In this document: positions 34,669-43,246 of the stretch, piece by piece
Layout of the letters: every line of letters begins with the position of its first letter
Position numbering within the stretch: position 1 is the stretch's first letter
DNA from: Peribacillus sp044761665
GTDB taxonomy: Bacteria > Bacillota > Bacilli > Bacillales > DSM-1321
NCBI RefSeq assembly: GCF_044761665.1
Contig: NZ_JBIWCW010000005.1
Coordinates: 62,001-126,000, forward strand
Reading direction: 5' to 3'
DNA length: 64,000 nucleotides
Made by a program: the position numbers and the translations under genes
Notes under the pieces: generated by a model
What the model was told of the DNA's origin: nothing
The model's database searches: none
What the model saw: only the letters and a program-made list of their open reading frames with translations

Positions 34669-34698
34669 GAGATTGGTAGCTTCCAATCTCTTTTTTTA
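34669..34698 (+). terminator. Riboswitch expression-platform terminator
   Basis: GAGATTGG (34669-34676) pairs with CCAATCTC (34683-34690), followed by TTTTTTT. Its 5' arm GAGATT can also pair with AATCTC at 34614-34619 inside aptamer stem P2. Ligand binding would lock P2 and free the terminator, an OFF switch. Confidence 0.85.
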
Positions 34699-34833
34699 TT
34701 GTCTTTTTTTCAATCATCATCAAAAAACGAAGGAAATCGCTACTCAACTGTACGGATTCATTGCCCGTGATCGATTGGAATCAACGGACTATGTACTTCA
34801 CATCTTAAAAATTTAACAACGGGGGCGCAGAAA

Positions 34834-36177
34834 TTGGCTAAACAAGAATTGAAAAGGGATTTGAAAAATCGGCATGTACAGCTCATCGCTATAGGTGGAA
34901 CCATTGGCACCGGGTTATTTTTGGGATCCGGAAAAGCCATACAGTTGGCGGGTCCATCCATTATCTTTTCCTATTTACTAATCGGGATTTCCTTATTTTT
35001 CGTCATGAGGGCTTTAGGCGAATTACTATTGTCCAATGCAGGGTATACATCATTCACCGAATTCGCAACTGAATATATCGGTCCTTGGGCTGGATATGTG
35101 ACCGGCTGGACCTATTGGTTCTGTTGGATCATGACGGCCATGGCCGATATCATTGCTGTCGGTGTCTACATGCAGTATTGGTTCGATATTCCGCAATGGA
35201 TTCCAGCACTTTCCTGCTTGGTAATCCTATTGGGATTGAACCTGTTGACCGTAAAGCTATTTGGGGAATTGGAATTCTGGTTCTCCCTCATTAAAGTCAT
35301 CACGATCGTCGCCTTGATCATTGTCGGAATCGTCCTACTCGTCATAGGTTTCCAAACCGAGACTGGTACCGTCTCCCTCAATAATCTTTGGAGTCATGGG
35401 GGCATGTTCCCGAACGGCGTATCCGGCTTCTTGCTTTCCTTACAGTTGGTCGTCTTCTCCTTTGTCGGAGTCGAGTTAATCGGAGTGACAGCAGCCGAAA
35501 CAGCGAATCCGAAAAAGAACATTCCGTCGGCCATCAATAAAATCCCCTTCCGGATTTTGCTTTTCTATGTTGGCGCAATCGTCGTCATCCTTTGCGTCAA
35601 TCCATGGACACAGCTGGATGCGGCGAGCAGTCCTTTCGTCGAAGTCTTTGCCTTGATCGGGATTCCGATTGCCGCAGGAATTATCAACTTCGTCGTGTTG
35701 ACGTCAGCCGCTTCAGCCGGTAATAGCGGATTGTTTTCAACAAGCCGCATGCTTTACGCGTTAAGCAACAATAACGAAGCTCCTGCTCCACTTAAAAAAT
35801 TAAATAAACATGCTGTTCCAAGTAACGCATTGGTTACATCCACCATCGTCGTTTCAATCGGTGCATTGCTAAGCAAAGTCATACCGGAACAAGCCTTCAC
35901 CATCGTGACGACAATCAGCGCCATCTGCTTCATTTGGGTATGGAGTATCATCTTGATATCCCATATCAGGTATACGAAAAAACGACCGGACTTGAGGGCT
36001 AAGTCCACTTTCAGGGCTCCCTTAACGCCTTTCATCAATTATGTGATTTTAGGATTGTTTGCCTTCATCTTAATCGTCATGCTATTTGCTGAAGCGACCC
36101 GGTCCTCATTATTGCTGACACCGATTTGGTTCCTTCTTTTAGTTGTCCTATATAACTTTAGAAAAAATAAAAGCTGA
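34834..36177 (+). CDS. cycA: CycA-type glycine/alanine/D-serine permease
   Basis: A 447-residue, 12-helix AAT permease. Stretches such as NRHVQLIAIGGTIGTGLFLG, LAGPSIIFSYLLIGISLFFV, GWTYWFCWIMTAMAD and NFVVLTSAASAGNSGLFSTS closely match E. coli CycA, the D-serine/D-alanine/glycine:H+ symporter. A glycine riboswitch and terminator in the leader independently point to glycine as the signal and probably a substrate. Start is TTG at 34834, with a weak GGGGGCG upstream. An OFF riboswitch would reduce uptake when glycine is plentiful, which is sensible for an importer. The gene is monocistronic. Confidence 0.88.
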   Translation: MAKQELKRDLKNRHVQLIAIGGTIGTGLFLGSGKAIQLAGPSIIFSYLLIGISLFFVMRALGELLLSNAGYTSFTEFATEYIGPWAGYVTGWTYWFCWIMTAMADIIAVGVYMQYWFDIPQWIPALSCLVILLGLNLLTVKLFGELEFWFSLIKVITIVALIIVGIVLLVIGFQTETGTVSLNNLWSHGGMFPNGVSGFLLSLQLVVFSFVGVELIGVTAAETANPKKNIPSAINKIPFRILLFYVGAIVVILCVNPWTQLDAASSPFVEVFALIGIPIAAGIINFVVLTSAASAGNSGLFSTSRMLYALSNNNEAPAPLKKLNKHAVPSNALVTSTIVVSIGALLSKVIPEQAFTIVTTISAICFIWVWSIILISHIRYTKKRPDLRAKSTFRAPLTPFINYVILGLFAFILIVMLFAEATRSSLLLTPIWFLLLVVLYNFRKNKS

Positions 36178-36186
36178 TTCTATTGA

Positions 36187-36212
36187 ACAAGGAAGGGATC
36201 TCCCTTCCTTGT
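36187..36212 (+). terminator. Hairpin after cycA
   Basis: ACAAGGAAGGGA and TCCCTTCCTTGT form a perfect 12-bp stem with a two-base loop. The T-run after it is weak (CTCAATTTT). It lies 10 bp after the stop. Confidence 0.7.
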
Positions 36213-36355
36213 CTCAATTTTCACTTCCATTAAATGAAAGTTTTTAATGAAGCATGTAAAAAAATATGCTGCCATACTATTAAATTTTCTATACTTATAG
36301 TGTAATGTACTAGATATGAATAGTGGATGAGATTTAGAACGGAGGGGTTTGCTTC

Positions 36356-36556
36356 ATGAAGAAATTATATATCCTTACTCTAGTTCCTTTTATCGGAATA
36401 TTGGGGTTTCTTCCTTTTGTTAATAAAATAGAACCATATGTATTGGGTATGCCTTTTTATATGTTCTGGATGGCGATGTGGGTTGTGCTTACTTCGGTCA
36501 CTTTGGCTATCATGTATAAACTGGACCCTAGAAATCGGGAAGGTGAAGAAGAATGA
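36356..36556 (+). CDS. DUF3311 small membrane protein
   Basis: A 66-residue membrane protein with two helices (about residues 5-22 and 32-56) and a charged tail LDPRNREGEEE. It matches the DUF3311 pattern, small subunits almost always encoded directly before a sodium:solute symporter of the SSS family. It overlaps that gene by ATGA (36553-36556), so translation is coupled. GGAGGGG precedes the ATG. It is probably an accessory subunit required for symporter assembly or stability (inference from the constant gene pairing). Confidence 0.82.
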   Translation: MKKLYILTLVPFIGILGFLPFVNKIEPYVLGMPFYMFWMAMWVVLTSVTLAIMYKLDPRNREGEEE

Positions 36557-38034
36557 ACATCGCTCTTATCATCATTTTAGCATTTTTACTTTTATCGATT
36601 TTCCTCGGGATACGCTCGACAAAAGGAAAAGACATGAACCTGGAACAATGGACAGTTGGCGGCCGTGGTTTTGGTAGCATCTTCGTCTTTCTATTGATGG
36701 CAGGGGAAATTTATACAACCTTCTCCTTTCTTGGAGGGAGCGGCTGGGCTTATGGAAAGGGTGCACCCGCTTTATACGTCTTGATCTACATCACCTTGTC
36801 TTATGTCCTATCCTATTGGCTCCTTCCGGCAATCTGGAAATACGCCAAGGACAACCGACTCATGTCACAATCCGATTTTTTCGCAAGTAAATACAGAAGT
36901 CCAGCCTTAGGGATACTTGCTGCTCTGGTCGGTGTGGTATCGATGATTCCAGTCATCGTTGTACAGCTCAAAGGCTTAGGAATCATTGTTTCAGAAGCTT
37001 CATACGGTGCCATTTCCATGTCAACCGCTGTTTGGCTTGGAGCAATCAGCCTGACCATATATGTGATGATTTCAGGCATTCGAGGTTCAGCCTGGACAGC
37101 CGTCATCAAGGACATCATGATGATTGTCATCATCGCGTTCCTGGGCATCTACCTTCCAATCCATTACTTTGGCAATCTTCAAACGATGTTCGAAACCATC
37201 AATAGCGCCAAACCTGGTTTTCTAACATTGCCTGATCAAGGTCTTAGCGTTTCATGGTTCATTTCGACCGTGATTTTGCTTGTATTCGGATTTTACATGT
37301 GGCCACAAGTATTCAGTTCCGTCTATACGGCGAAGAGCGGAAAAACATTCCGTAAAAATGCCATTATCAGTCCGCTGTATACGCTCATGTTACTATTTGT
37401 CTTTTTCGTAGGATTTGCCGCCATCTTGAAAGTTCCTGGACTAGAAGGCGCGGATGCGGATCTTTCCTTATTGCGCCTTGCGATACAAACCTTTGATCCG
37501 TGGTTTATCGGGGTCATCGGGGCAGCCGGAATGTTGACCGCATTAGTACCGGGGTCGATGTTGTTGATGAGCGTCTCTACGCTCCTTGCCAAAAACGTCT
37601 ATCAGGAACTTCAACCAAGCACTTCCGACCGGAATGTGGTACGTTTGGCCAAGTTACTCGTTCCCGTTATCGCGCTCATTTCCGTCTACTTCACTTTAAA
37701 CGGAGGAGAAACGATGTCAGCCCTGATACTGATGGGATACAGTTTCATTACGCAGCTATTTCCGTCCCTGCTATTTAGCCTGAAAAAGAAGAACTCGATC
37801 AATAAATATGGCGCCATCGCCGGTATCATCAGTGGTCTTGCCATCGTCATCACTATCACGATCAGCCAATCGACAATCGGCACCCTGTTCCCGTCCCTGC
37901 CACAAGTGGCAAAGGATCTGAATGTCGGAATCATTGCCTTGGCCGTTAATTTTATCGTGACGATCCTTGTCAGTCTCGCATGCAGGAAACTGACCGTTAG
38001 AAATATAGAACCCGCAACGGTTAAAGAGATATAA
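36553..38034 (+). CDS. Sodium:solute symporter, YodF/MctC-like
   Basis: A 493-residue SSS-family transporter with about 13 helices. The N-terminal GRGFGSIFVFLLMAGEIYTT, the helix-1 GGSGWAYGKGAPALY and the long C-terminal half are as in YodF- and MctC-type monocarboxylate symporters, which carry pyruvate, acetate and propionate in characterised cases. B. subtilis YodF follows the same DUF3311-SSS gene order. The actual substrate is not proven here. It ends the operon, with a strong bidirectional terminator. Confidence 0.85.
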   Translation: MNIALIIILAFLLLSIFLGIRSTKGKDMNLEQWTVGGRGFGSIFVFLLMAGEIYTTFSFLGGSGWAYGKGAPALYVLIYITLSYVLSYWLLPAIWKYAKDNRLMSQSDFFASKYRSPALGILAALVGVVSMIPVIVVQLKGLGIIVSEASYGAISMSTAVWLGAISLTIYVMISGIRGSAWTAVIKDIMMIVIIAFLGIYLPIHYFGNLQTMFETINSAKPGFLTLPDQGLSVSWFISTVILLVFGFYMWPQVFSSVYTAKSGKTFRKNAIISPLYTLMLLFVFFVGFAAILKVPGLEGADADLSLLRLAIQTFDPWFIGVIGAAGMLTALVPGSMLLMSVSTLLAKNVYQELQPSTSDRNVVRLAKLLVPVIALISVYFTLNGGETMSALILMGYSFITQLFPSLLFSLKKKNSINKYGAIAGIISGLAIVITITISQSTIGTLFPSLPQVAKDLNVGIIALAVNFIVTILVSLACRKLTVRNIEPATVKEI

Positions 38035-38082
38035 AAAGCAATCGGTTCTCAGTCAATAGACTAAGAACCGATTGCTTTTTTT
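38035..38082. terminator. Bidirectional terminator between SSS gene and chb-type operon
   Basis: AAAAGCAATCGGTTCT and AGAACCGATTGCTTTTTT make a 16-bp stem. It serves the symporter (+) and chbG (-). Confidence 0.92.
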
Positions 38083-38106
38083 GTCTTTAATGGGCTTAGG
38101 CTTCTT

Positions 38107-38814
38107 TTACCGAAGAACGAACCCTTCCGGTAAGGTAGCTTTCATCAAGATGGCCGTTTCCTTAAGTCTGTCCTTATTGTAGGAAGAATGCTTGAGCAAA
38201 TCTTCATCCAAGTAGGCTGGGTGAGTCATGACCTCTACACTTTTACCATCATTAATCCGCTCATTAAGGGTTTGAAAGTAATCGATGGCCGCCTTTTCTC
38301 CATAAAAATCGTCAAGGAATGTATCGGTCACCGTCTCGATGTCCTGAAAATGAGATCCCGCTTTTCGGACTGGTAGCCGGTAATGGGCAGATAGCTTTTT
38401 TACGACCGGCCAAAAAGCTGGGATCGCATGGACATGATGATGACTGTCAAAGTGAGTTGGAACCATTCCTAAGGCTAGGAATTTTTCAATCTGGGCAGAC
38501 CATTCTCTTTCAAGTTCTTCCAATGAAATGTCGTCTGGGTTCCCTTGTATCTCCGCTTGTTTCTTAAAATTCCCGTCTCCGTCCACAAGGCTGGGCACAT
38601 CACGTAGCAACGGTCGCCCCCATGTCAGAACGAGATGAATGCCAACCTTTAGCGTGCGATGATCCTTGGCAATTCTGATGGCATGCTCGGTCGCTTTTGC
38701 ATTCATCATCAGCGTAGCCGAATTGACTATCCCATTTTTGTGGCTATTCAATATTCCATAATTCACAGCCCGAGAAAATCCGAAATCATCAGCATTGACT
38801 AGGACCTCAATCAT
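38107..38814 (-). CDS. chbG: ChbG/YdjC-type carbohydrate deacetylase
   Basis: A 235-residue YdjC/ChbG-family deacetylase. The metal- and substrate-binding motifs are NADDFGFSRAVNYGI at the N-terminus, KVGIHLVLTWG and FDSHHHVHAIP, and a later VEVMTHPAY. ChbG removes an acetyl group from chitooligosaccharide-derived sugars and is required before ChbF can cleave the phosphorylated sugar in E. coli. The ATG at 38814 overlaps the end of the GH4 gene by 8 bp, with AAGGAAG as its ribosome site, so it is the last gene of the PTS operon. This partner argues for an N-acetylated sugar, not cellobiose. Confidence 0.85.
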   Translation of the reverse strand: MIEVLVNADDFGFSRAVNYGILNSHKNGIVNSATLMMNAKATEHAIRIAKDHRTLKVGIHLVLTWGRPLLRDVPSLVDGDGNFKKQAEIQGNPDDISLEELEREWSAQIEKFLALGMVPTHFDSHHHVHAIPAFWPVVKKLSAHYRLPVRKAGSHFQDIETVTDTFLDDFYGEKAAIDYFQTLNERINDGKSVEVMTHPAYLDEDLLKHSSYNKDRLKETAILMKATLPEGFVLR

Positions 38815-40153
38815 GAAAGCTTCCTTGCAATTCCTTGTTCTCGAAAAATTGTGGCAAGAATTCTTTATGCGCCTCAAGCATTTCATCCAAAATCAATTTC
38901 GCCACCCGGTCACTTGGAACAAGCGGGTTGATCGTCATCGCCAGCAAAGCCGTGTCATAACTACCTGTGACGGCTGCCTCGATGGCCACCCTCTCAAACG
39001 ACTTAATTTGCTGGACGAGTCCGCGGACAGCTACTGGCAACTCACCAACCGCGATTGGCTTCGGTCCATCCTTCGTAATCACACAGCTCACTTCAACCGC
39101 GGAATCGTAAGGCATGCCTTCTATTGAGCCATAATTCATGGTATTGACCGCCTGTATATCCCGTCTATCCGTATACATGGAATGAATCAGCCGTACGGCT
39201 GCGTCGCTATAGTAAGCACCGCCCCGTTCTTCAAGTTGCGGAGGCTTGATATCTAAATCTACATCCTTATACAACTCAAATAATTCCGTCTCCAGTTTTT
39301 GGACGACCTCTGCCCGTGTTTCCCCTTTTTCGGCATCCTTCAGTTCCTGGGCCAGGATATCACCCGTTTTGTAATAATAATTATGATAAGGACAAGGGAA
39401 CAAATTCAATGCACGAATGAATTCCTGCTCCCATCCCATTGCATGGATATTCTTCATGGTCACGGCTTTATCCGGATCTGAAATCATATCAATAATTTGA
39501 TCTTTCACGCTTATTCCATCCACGAACACATCCAAACCATATACCATGTGGTTCAATCCGGCGAAATCAATCCGTACCCGATCAGGCTCCACCTTCATCA
39601 AATCGGCGACTCCACGCTCCATACCGATCGGCACATTGCAAAGACCGACGATTTTGTTGATGTTGCTATGACGAAGAACCGCTTCGGTTACCATACCGGC
39701 AGGATTCGTGAAATTGATCAACCAAGCATTCGGACAAATTTCTTCGATCTCGCGGGCAATTTCCAGGATGACAGGAATCGTTCGAAAGGCTTTGAACAAT
39801 CCGCCTGGTCCATTTGTTTCTTGGCCGATGACCCCATGCTTCAACGGAATTTTCTCATCAAGTGCACGAGCAGCCAGCTGTCCGACCCGTAATTGAGTCG
39901 TGACATAGTCCGCTCCTTCCAGAGCCTTTTTGCGATCCAGGGTTAAGTGAATATCGATCGGCACTCCTGCTTTTTCAACCATCCTTCTTGCCAGACCACC
40001 AACGATTTCGAGTTTTTCCTTACCTGCTTCTATATCAACCAGCCATATCTCACGTACCGGAAGTTCCTCGTAATATTTAATAAACCCTTCTATTAGTTCC
40101 GGCGTATAACTGGAACCACCGCCTATTGTAACGATTTTCAACCCCTTACTCAT
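38807..40153 (-). CDS. chbF: GH4 6-phospho-beta-glucosidase (ChbF/CelF-like)
   Basis: A 448-residue glycoside hydrolase family 4 enzyme, using NAD+ and a divalent metal. The dinucleotide site is VTIGGGSSYTPELIEGF near residue 9. The metal ligands Cys172 (GLCNVPIG) and His202 (AGLNHM) are present, as is NFTNPAGM near 147. It hydrolyses the phosphorylated disaccharide delivered by the PTS genes upstream. Its start overlaps the IIA stop (40150-40153). The E. coli ChbF and Bacillus LicH/CelF are the nearest named enzymes. Together with the deacetylase downstream, chitobiose-6-P is the better guess for its substrate. Confidence 0.88.
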   Translation of the reverse strand: MSKGLKIVTIGGGSSYTPELIEGFIKYYEELPVREIWLVDIEAGKEKLEIVGGLARRMVEKAGVPIDIHLTLDRKKALEGADYVTTQLRVGQLAARALDEKIPLKHGVIGQETNGPGGLFKAFRTIPVILEIAREIEEICPNAWLINFTNPAGMVTEAVLRHSNINKIVGLCNVPIGMERGVADLMKVEPDRVRIDFAGLNHMVYGLDVFVDGISVKDQIIDMISDPDKAVTMKNIHAMGWEQEFIRALNLFPCPYHNYYYKTGDILAQELKDAEKGETRAEVVQKLETELFELYKDVDLDIKPPQLEERGGAYYSDAAVRLIHSMYTDRRDIQAVNTMNYGSIEGMPYDSAVEVSCVITKDGPKPIAVGELPVAVRGLVQQIKSFERVAIEAAVTGSYDTALLAMTINPLVPSDRVAKLILDEMLEAHKEFLPQFFENKELQGSFHD

Positions 40154-40497
40154 TCCAACGTCTCCTCCTTTATCGTGTTTGCACCAAGAAACTCTTCTCT
40201 CATCTCAATCATTTCCACGGCAAGATCTTTCAACGTCATGGCGGTCATCAAGTGATCCTGAGCATGTATGAGGATGATCGGGATGTCTAATTTCTCTCCG
40301 CCCGCTTCCGCATGGATCAATTGGGTCTGGAATTTATGAGCCTGTAATAACTCCGCTTCCGCTTCCGTTATTTTCTGCCTAGCCGCATCGAAGTCTTTCT
40401 TCTTTGCTTCTTGCAAGGCTTCCATGGCGAAGCTCCTTGCGTTCCCGCTGTGTAGAACCAGTTGAAAGGATAATTGATATAATTCTTCTTTTTCCAT
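40150..40497 (-). CDS. chbA: PTS EIIA component, lactose/chitobiose family
   Basis: A 115-residue all-helical IIA protein. The phospho-acceptor is His78 in ILIHAQDHLMTAM, matching LacF/ChbA/CelC. It takes phosphate from HPr and passes it to the IIB cysteine. The frame can start upstream at 40506, but the ATG at 40497 (MEKEEL) fits the family start. It lies between IIC and the GH4 hydrolase, with a 4-bp overlap with the latter, as in chbBCA-type operons. Cytoplasmic, expected to be a trimer. Confidence 0.9.
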   Translation of the reverse strand: MEKEELYQLSFQLVLHSGNARSFAMEALQEAKKKDFDAARQKITEAEAELLQAHKFQTQLIHAEAGGEKLDIPIILIHAQDHLMTAMTLKDLAVEMIEMREEFLGANTIKEETLE

Positions 40498-40513
40498 ACA
40501 TACCACTACCTTC

Positions 40514-41875
40514 TTAGAAATTTACCGTTTCTGAATCGTCCTTCGTAAGCTCTGTTTTAGCTTTTGAATTTCTCGAATCAATCTTCACTTGGGCATACAC
40601 GAAAGGTAAATAGATCACGGTCGAAATGACTAAATTGATCCCTGCCAAAATAGCTCCAGAAGCATGGCCACCTGTCGCTAAAAAGCCTCCGACGATTGGT
40701 GGGGTCACCCACGGAATTTTGGCGACGATTGGAAAGACCAGTCCGCTGCTGACCGCTAGATATGAAATGACGGTTGTAATGATAGGCCCTAGAACGAATG
40801 GAACTAGCCAGATAGGATTCAATACGATCGGCAGACCAAACAGAATCGGTTCGTTGATCTGAAAAAGTCCCGGTGCCCCACCAAGTCCAATCATCTGTTT
40901 ATACCGTTTTCGACCGGCTATGATCATGGCAATGATTAGACCCATCGTTCCACCCGATCCTCCTAGATACACGAAAGCATCAAGGAACGAGCCGGCCAAC
41001 ACGCCATATTGATCCATATCTGTTATGCCTTTTGCATACAAATCGATATTCTTTATGCCTGAGCTTTCAAAAAGCGGTGTCGTGATTCCACCCAGGATGT
41101 TCGGTCCGTGCAATCCCACCATCCATAAAATATGAACGAAAAAGACAAGAAGGATAGCGAATGGCAGTGAATCCACGGCCCCTTGCATCGGAGATACAAT
41201 TACTTTACTTAACCAATCATTCACAATTTGACCGTTCGTCATGATACGGAAAAGTAAGCCGAATACCCCAATTATGAAGATCGTAGCCATGCCCGGAATC
41301 AGCTTGGCAAATGAACGACCGACTGCAGGTGGTACTCCCTCAGGCATATTGATCACCAAGAAGTTAAGTCTCGAAAGCCTGACGAAAATCTCGGTCGCTA
41401 TTAAAGAAACGGCAATACCAGTAAAGAGAGCGGTTGCATTAAAATAATTAGTGCTGATGAAACCAGCGGCTTCACCTGATACGACTTTGTTATCGACCGT
41501 TAATGAGACCAACCCCATCTGTGGAAGCAATAGGAAGAAACAGGCCGCGGAAATGAGCATCGCCTCGAATCCATCATCTCCATAAGACTTGGCAAGTTTA
41601 TAAGAAATACCAAAAACAGCAAAAATGGTAAGGAATGCAAAGGTACCGAATGAGATGTCATTGCCAAGCGTGGTCCAGGTTGGACCGAAAATCGCTTCCA
41701 TCATTCTTCCATATGGCTTGATGATTTGCCCTAGATTATTCAATAAAACGGCGAACGATCCGATAATTGTAATCGCTATCATTCCAATCAACGTGTCACG
41801 AATGGCAAGCAAGTGTCGGTTATTCCCCAACTTAACTGCTGCCGGCATAATGTACTTATCAATGAAAGTCATCAT
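40514..41875 (-). CDS. chbC: PTS EIIC component, cellobiose/chitobiose family
   Basis: A 453-residue membrane permease with about ten helices. It starts MMTFIDKYIMPAAVKLGNNR, typical of ChbC/CelB, and has GLHGPNILGGITTPLFESS and the substrate-pocket loop GLGGAPGLFQINEPILFGLP. The upstream part of the frame (to 41935) overlaps the IIB end and is not native; the ATG at 41875 has AAGGAG upstream. It imports the disaccharide while IIB phosphorylates it at the 6 position. The gene is next to IIB (5 bp) and IIA (16 bp). Confidence 0.92.
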   Translation of the reverse strand: MMTFIDKYIMPAAVKLGNNRHLLAIRDTLIGMIAITIIGSFAVLLNNLGQIIKPYGRMMEAIFGPTWTTLGNDISFGTFAFLTIFAVFGISYKLAKSYGDDGFEAMLISAACFFLLLPQMGLVSLTVDNKVVSGEAAGFISTNYFNATALFTGIAVSLIATEIFVRLSRLNFLVINMPEGVPPAVGRSFAKLIPGMATIFIIGVFGLLFRIMTNGQIVNDWLSKVIVSPMQGAVDSLPFAILLVFFVHILWMVGLHGPNILGGITTPLFESSGIKNIDLYAKGITDMDQYGVLAGSFLDAFVYLGGSGGTMGLIIAMIIAGRKRYKQMIGLGGAPGLFQINEPILFGLPIVLNPIWLVPFVLGPIITTVISYLAVSSGLVFPIVAKIPWVTPPIVGGFLATGGHASGAILAGINLVISTVIYLPFVYAQVKIDSRNSKAKTELTKDDSETVNF

Positions 41876-41880
41876 AATCC

Positions 41881-42189
41881 TTATTCTCCTTTTATCAAAG
41901 TAACAGCTTGTTTGAGCACTTCTTCTCCATTGCACAAACCATAGAACATCGGATTAATTGTATCCACCGGTATGCCTTTAGCCATGCCCGCTTGCTTCAT
42001 CTTAGAAAGTAGGAACCTAACCTGTGGCCCTAACAAAATAACGTCTGCCTTATCCATTTCTTTGTCCACCTCAGTGGAAGCCACTGCCCAAATTCGACAA
42101 TCCAATCCTTGTTCCTTTGCACTTTTCTCCATTTTAGTTACTAGTAAACTCGTAGACATTCCAGCAGAACAACATAATAAGATATTCAT
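41881..42189 (-). CDS. chbB: PTS EIIB component, cellobiose/chitobiose family
   Basis: A 102-residue IIB protein. The phospho-cysteine is Cys7 in the P-loop-like LLCCSAGMSTSLLVTKM. The later GPQVRFLLSKMK is conserved in ChbB/CelA. GGGGAG stands well before the ATG. It is the first gene of the five-gene operon IIB-IIC-IIA-GH4-deacetylase, the same order as E. coli chbBCA-F-G except that the AraC-type chbR between A and F is missing and a GntR gene is placed divergently upstream. Confidence 0.92.
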   Translation of the reverse strand: MNILLCCSAGMSTSLLVTKMEKSAKEQGLDCRIWAVASTEVDKEMDKADVILLGPQVRFLLSKMKQAGMAKGIPVDTINPMFYGLCNGEEVLKQAVTLIKGE

Positions 42190-42351
42190 AACATTCTCCC
42201 CTTCTCAATTCAAAATATTCTGTATTTATAGTAAATAGGTGCCACTTTTACTTTAGTTCACCATTTACGAAGGTATCTCCTCCCTTTTGATAATAAACAT
42301 TGTTCCTTACCTATATATTCCATTGTAGAGTCATTTATATCTAATTTCAAT

Positions 42352-42388
42352 ACAAATTTTAAATTTGTCATTACAAATATTTATTTGT
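42352..42388. promoter_or_regulatory. Paired inverted-repeat operators of the chb-type operon
   Basis: ACAAAT-N5-ATTTGT at 42352-42368 and ACAAAT-N4-ATTTGT at 42373-42388, with centres about 20.5 bp apart, in the divergent promoter region. They are the obvious sites for the GntR/UTRA regulator. Confidence 0.7.
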
Positions 42389-42446
42389 TATTTATCGTTA
42401 TAACAAGATATAATCTAGAAGTAGCAAAAAATGTCTAGGAGGAAGC

Positions 42447-43181
42447 ATGTTGAAAACGAAGAACAAAGTGACAGCCCTTCATTCTGCTGTAAAAGAATCC
42501 ATCGTTCACATGATAAAGAATGGGGATTATCAGCCCAATACTAAATTGCCGACCGAAGCAGAATTCTGCAACTCGTATGACGTGAGCAGGACAACAGTCC
42601 GGACTGCCCTCCAGCAACTTACCATGGAAGGTTACGTATACCGCATTCAAGGAAAAGGAACCTTCGTTTCAGAAAATAAAGTACGCCAAACACTTACCAG
42701 CACAGTTGAAAACTTCTCCGATCAGGTCATGATGCAGGGCAAAAACCCTTCCACCAAGGTCTTCAGTTTAACGGTCATTGAAGCGGACGCATCACTTGCC
42801 AAACGGTTCAACCTACAGATTGGCGATCCCGTTAATAAACTGGTTCGAGTGCGTTATGTAGATGACGTCCCACTTCAATATGAAGTCGCCTACCTACCTT
42901 GGCATAGAACACCAGGCCTTGATATGAAAGCCTGTGAAACATCCCTATTCCGACTGCTTAAACACCAGTTCAATATCAAGATCCTAAAGACAATCGAACA
43001 TTTGGAGCTGGCCCTCGCCGACGAGTACATTGCCGAAAAACTTGATATCACAAATGATTCTCCCTGCTTCTCCCTTGAAACGCATACGTACGAAACTGAC
43101 CAGAGCGTCATCGAATACTCCAAAACCTACTTCAGGGGTGACCGCGCCAACTTCGTGATCGAAAGGAATTATGAGGATTGA
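42447..43181 (+). CDS. GntR/UTRA (HutC-type) regulator of the PTS operon
   Basis: A 244-residue HutC-subfamily regulator. The winged helix is at about residues 8-75 (TKLPTEAEFCNSYDVSRTTV, then YRIQGKGTFV), and the UTRA ligand domain covers about 95-240 and ends FRGDRANFVIERNYED, a standard family tail. UTRA domains often sense a phosphosugar, here probably the product of the divergent chb-type operon (GlcNAc-6-P or the disaccharide phosphate, inference). Two inverted repeats lie in the promoter gap. AGGAGG precedes the ATG. Monocistronic with terminator. Confidence 0.9.
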   Translation: MLKTKNKVTALHSAVKESIVHMIKNGDYQPNTKLPTEAEFCNSYDVSRTTVRTALQQLTMEGYVYRIQGKGTFVSENKVRQTLTSTVENFSDQVMMQGKNPSTKVFSLTVIEADASLAKRFNLQIGDPVNKLVRVRYVDDVPLQYEVAYLPWHRTPGLDMKACETSLFRLLKHQFNIKILKTIEHLELALADEYIAEKLDITNDSPCFSLETHTYETDQSVIEYSKTYFRGDRANFVIERNYED

Positions 43182-43187
43182 AGCAAA

Positions 43188-43221
43188 AAAAAACTGCGCA
43201 TCACCAGATGGGCAGTTTTTT
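43188..43221. terminator. Bidirectional terminator between GntR and NERD genes
   Basis: AAAACTGC and GCAGTTTTTT arms around a 14-base loop, with A- and T-runs at both sides. Confidence 0.8.
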
Positions 43222-43246
43222 TGTTCCTAAACTATATGTCTATTGA

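Noticed and set aside
34834..36177. T-box or lysine riboswitch upstream of cycA
   Set aside because: No T-box sequence (TGGNACC) and no lysine aptamer core; the GCGCCGAAGG core is specific for glycine.
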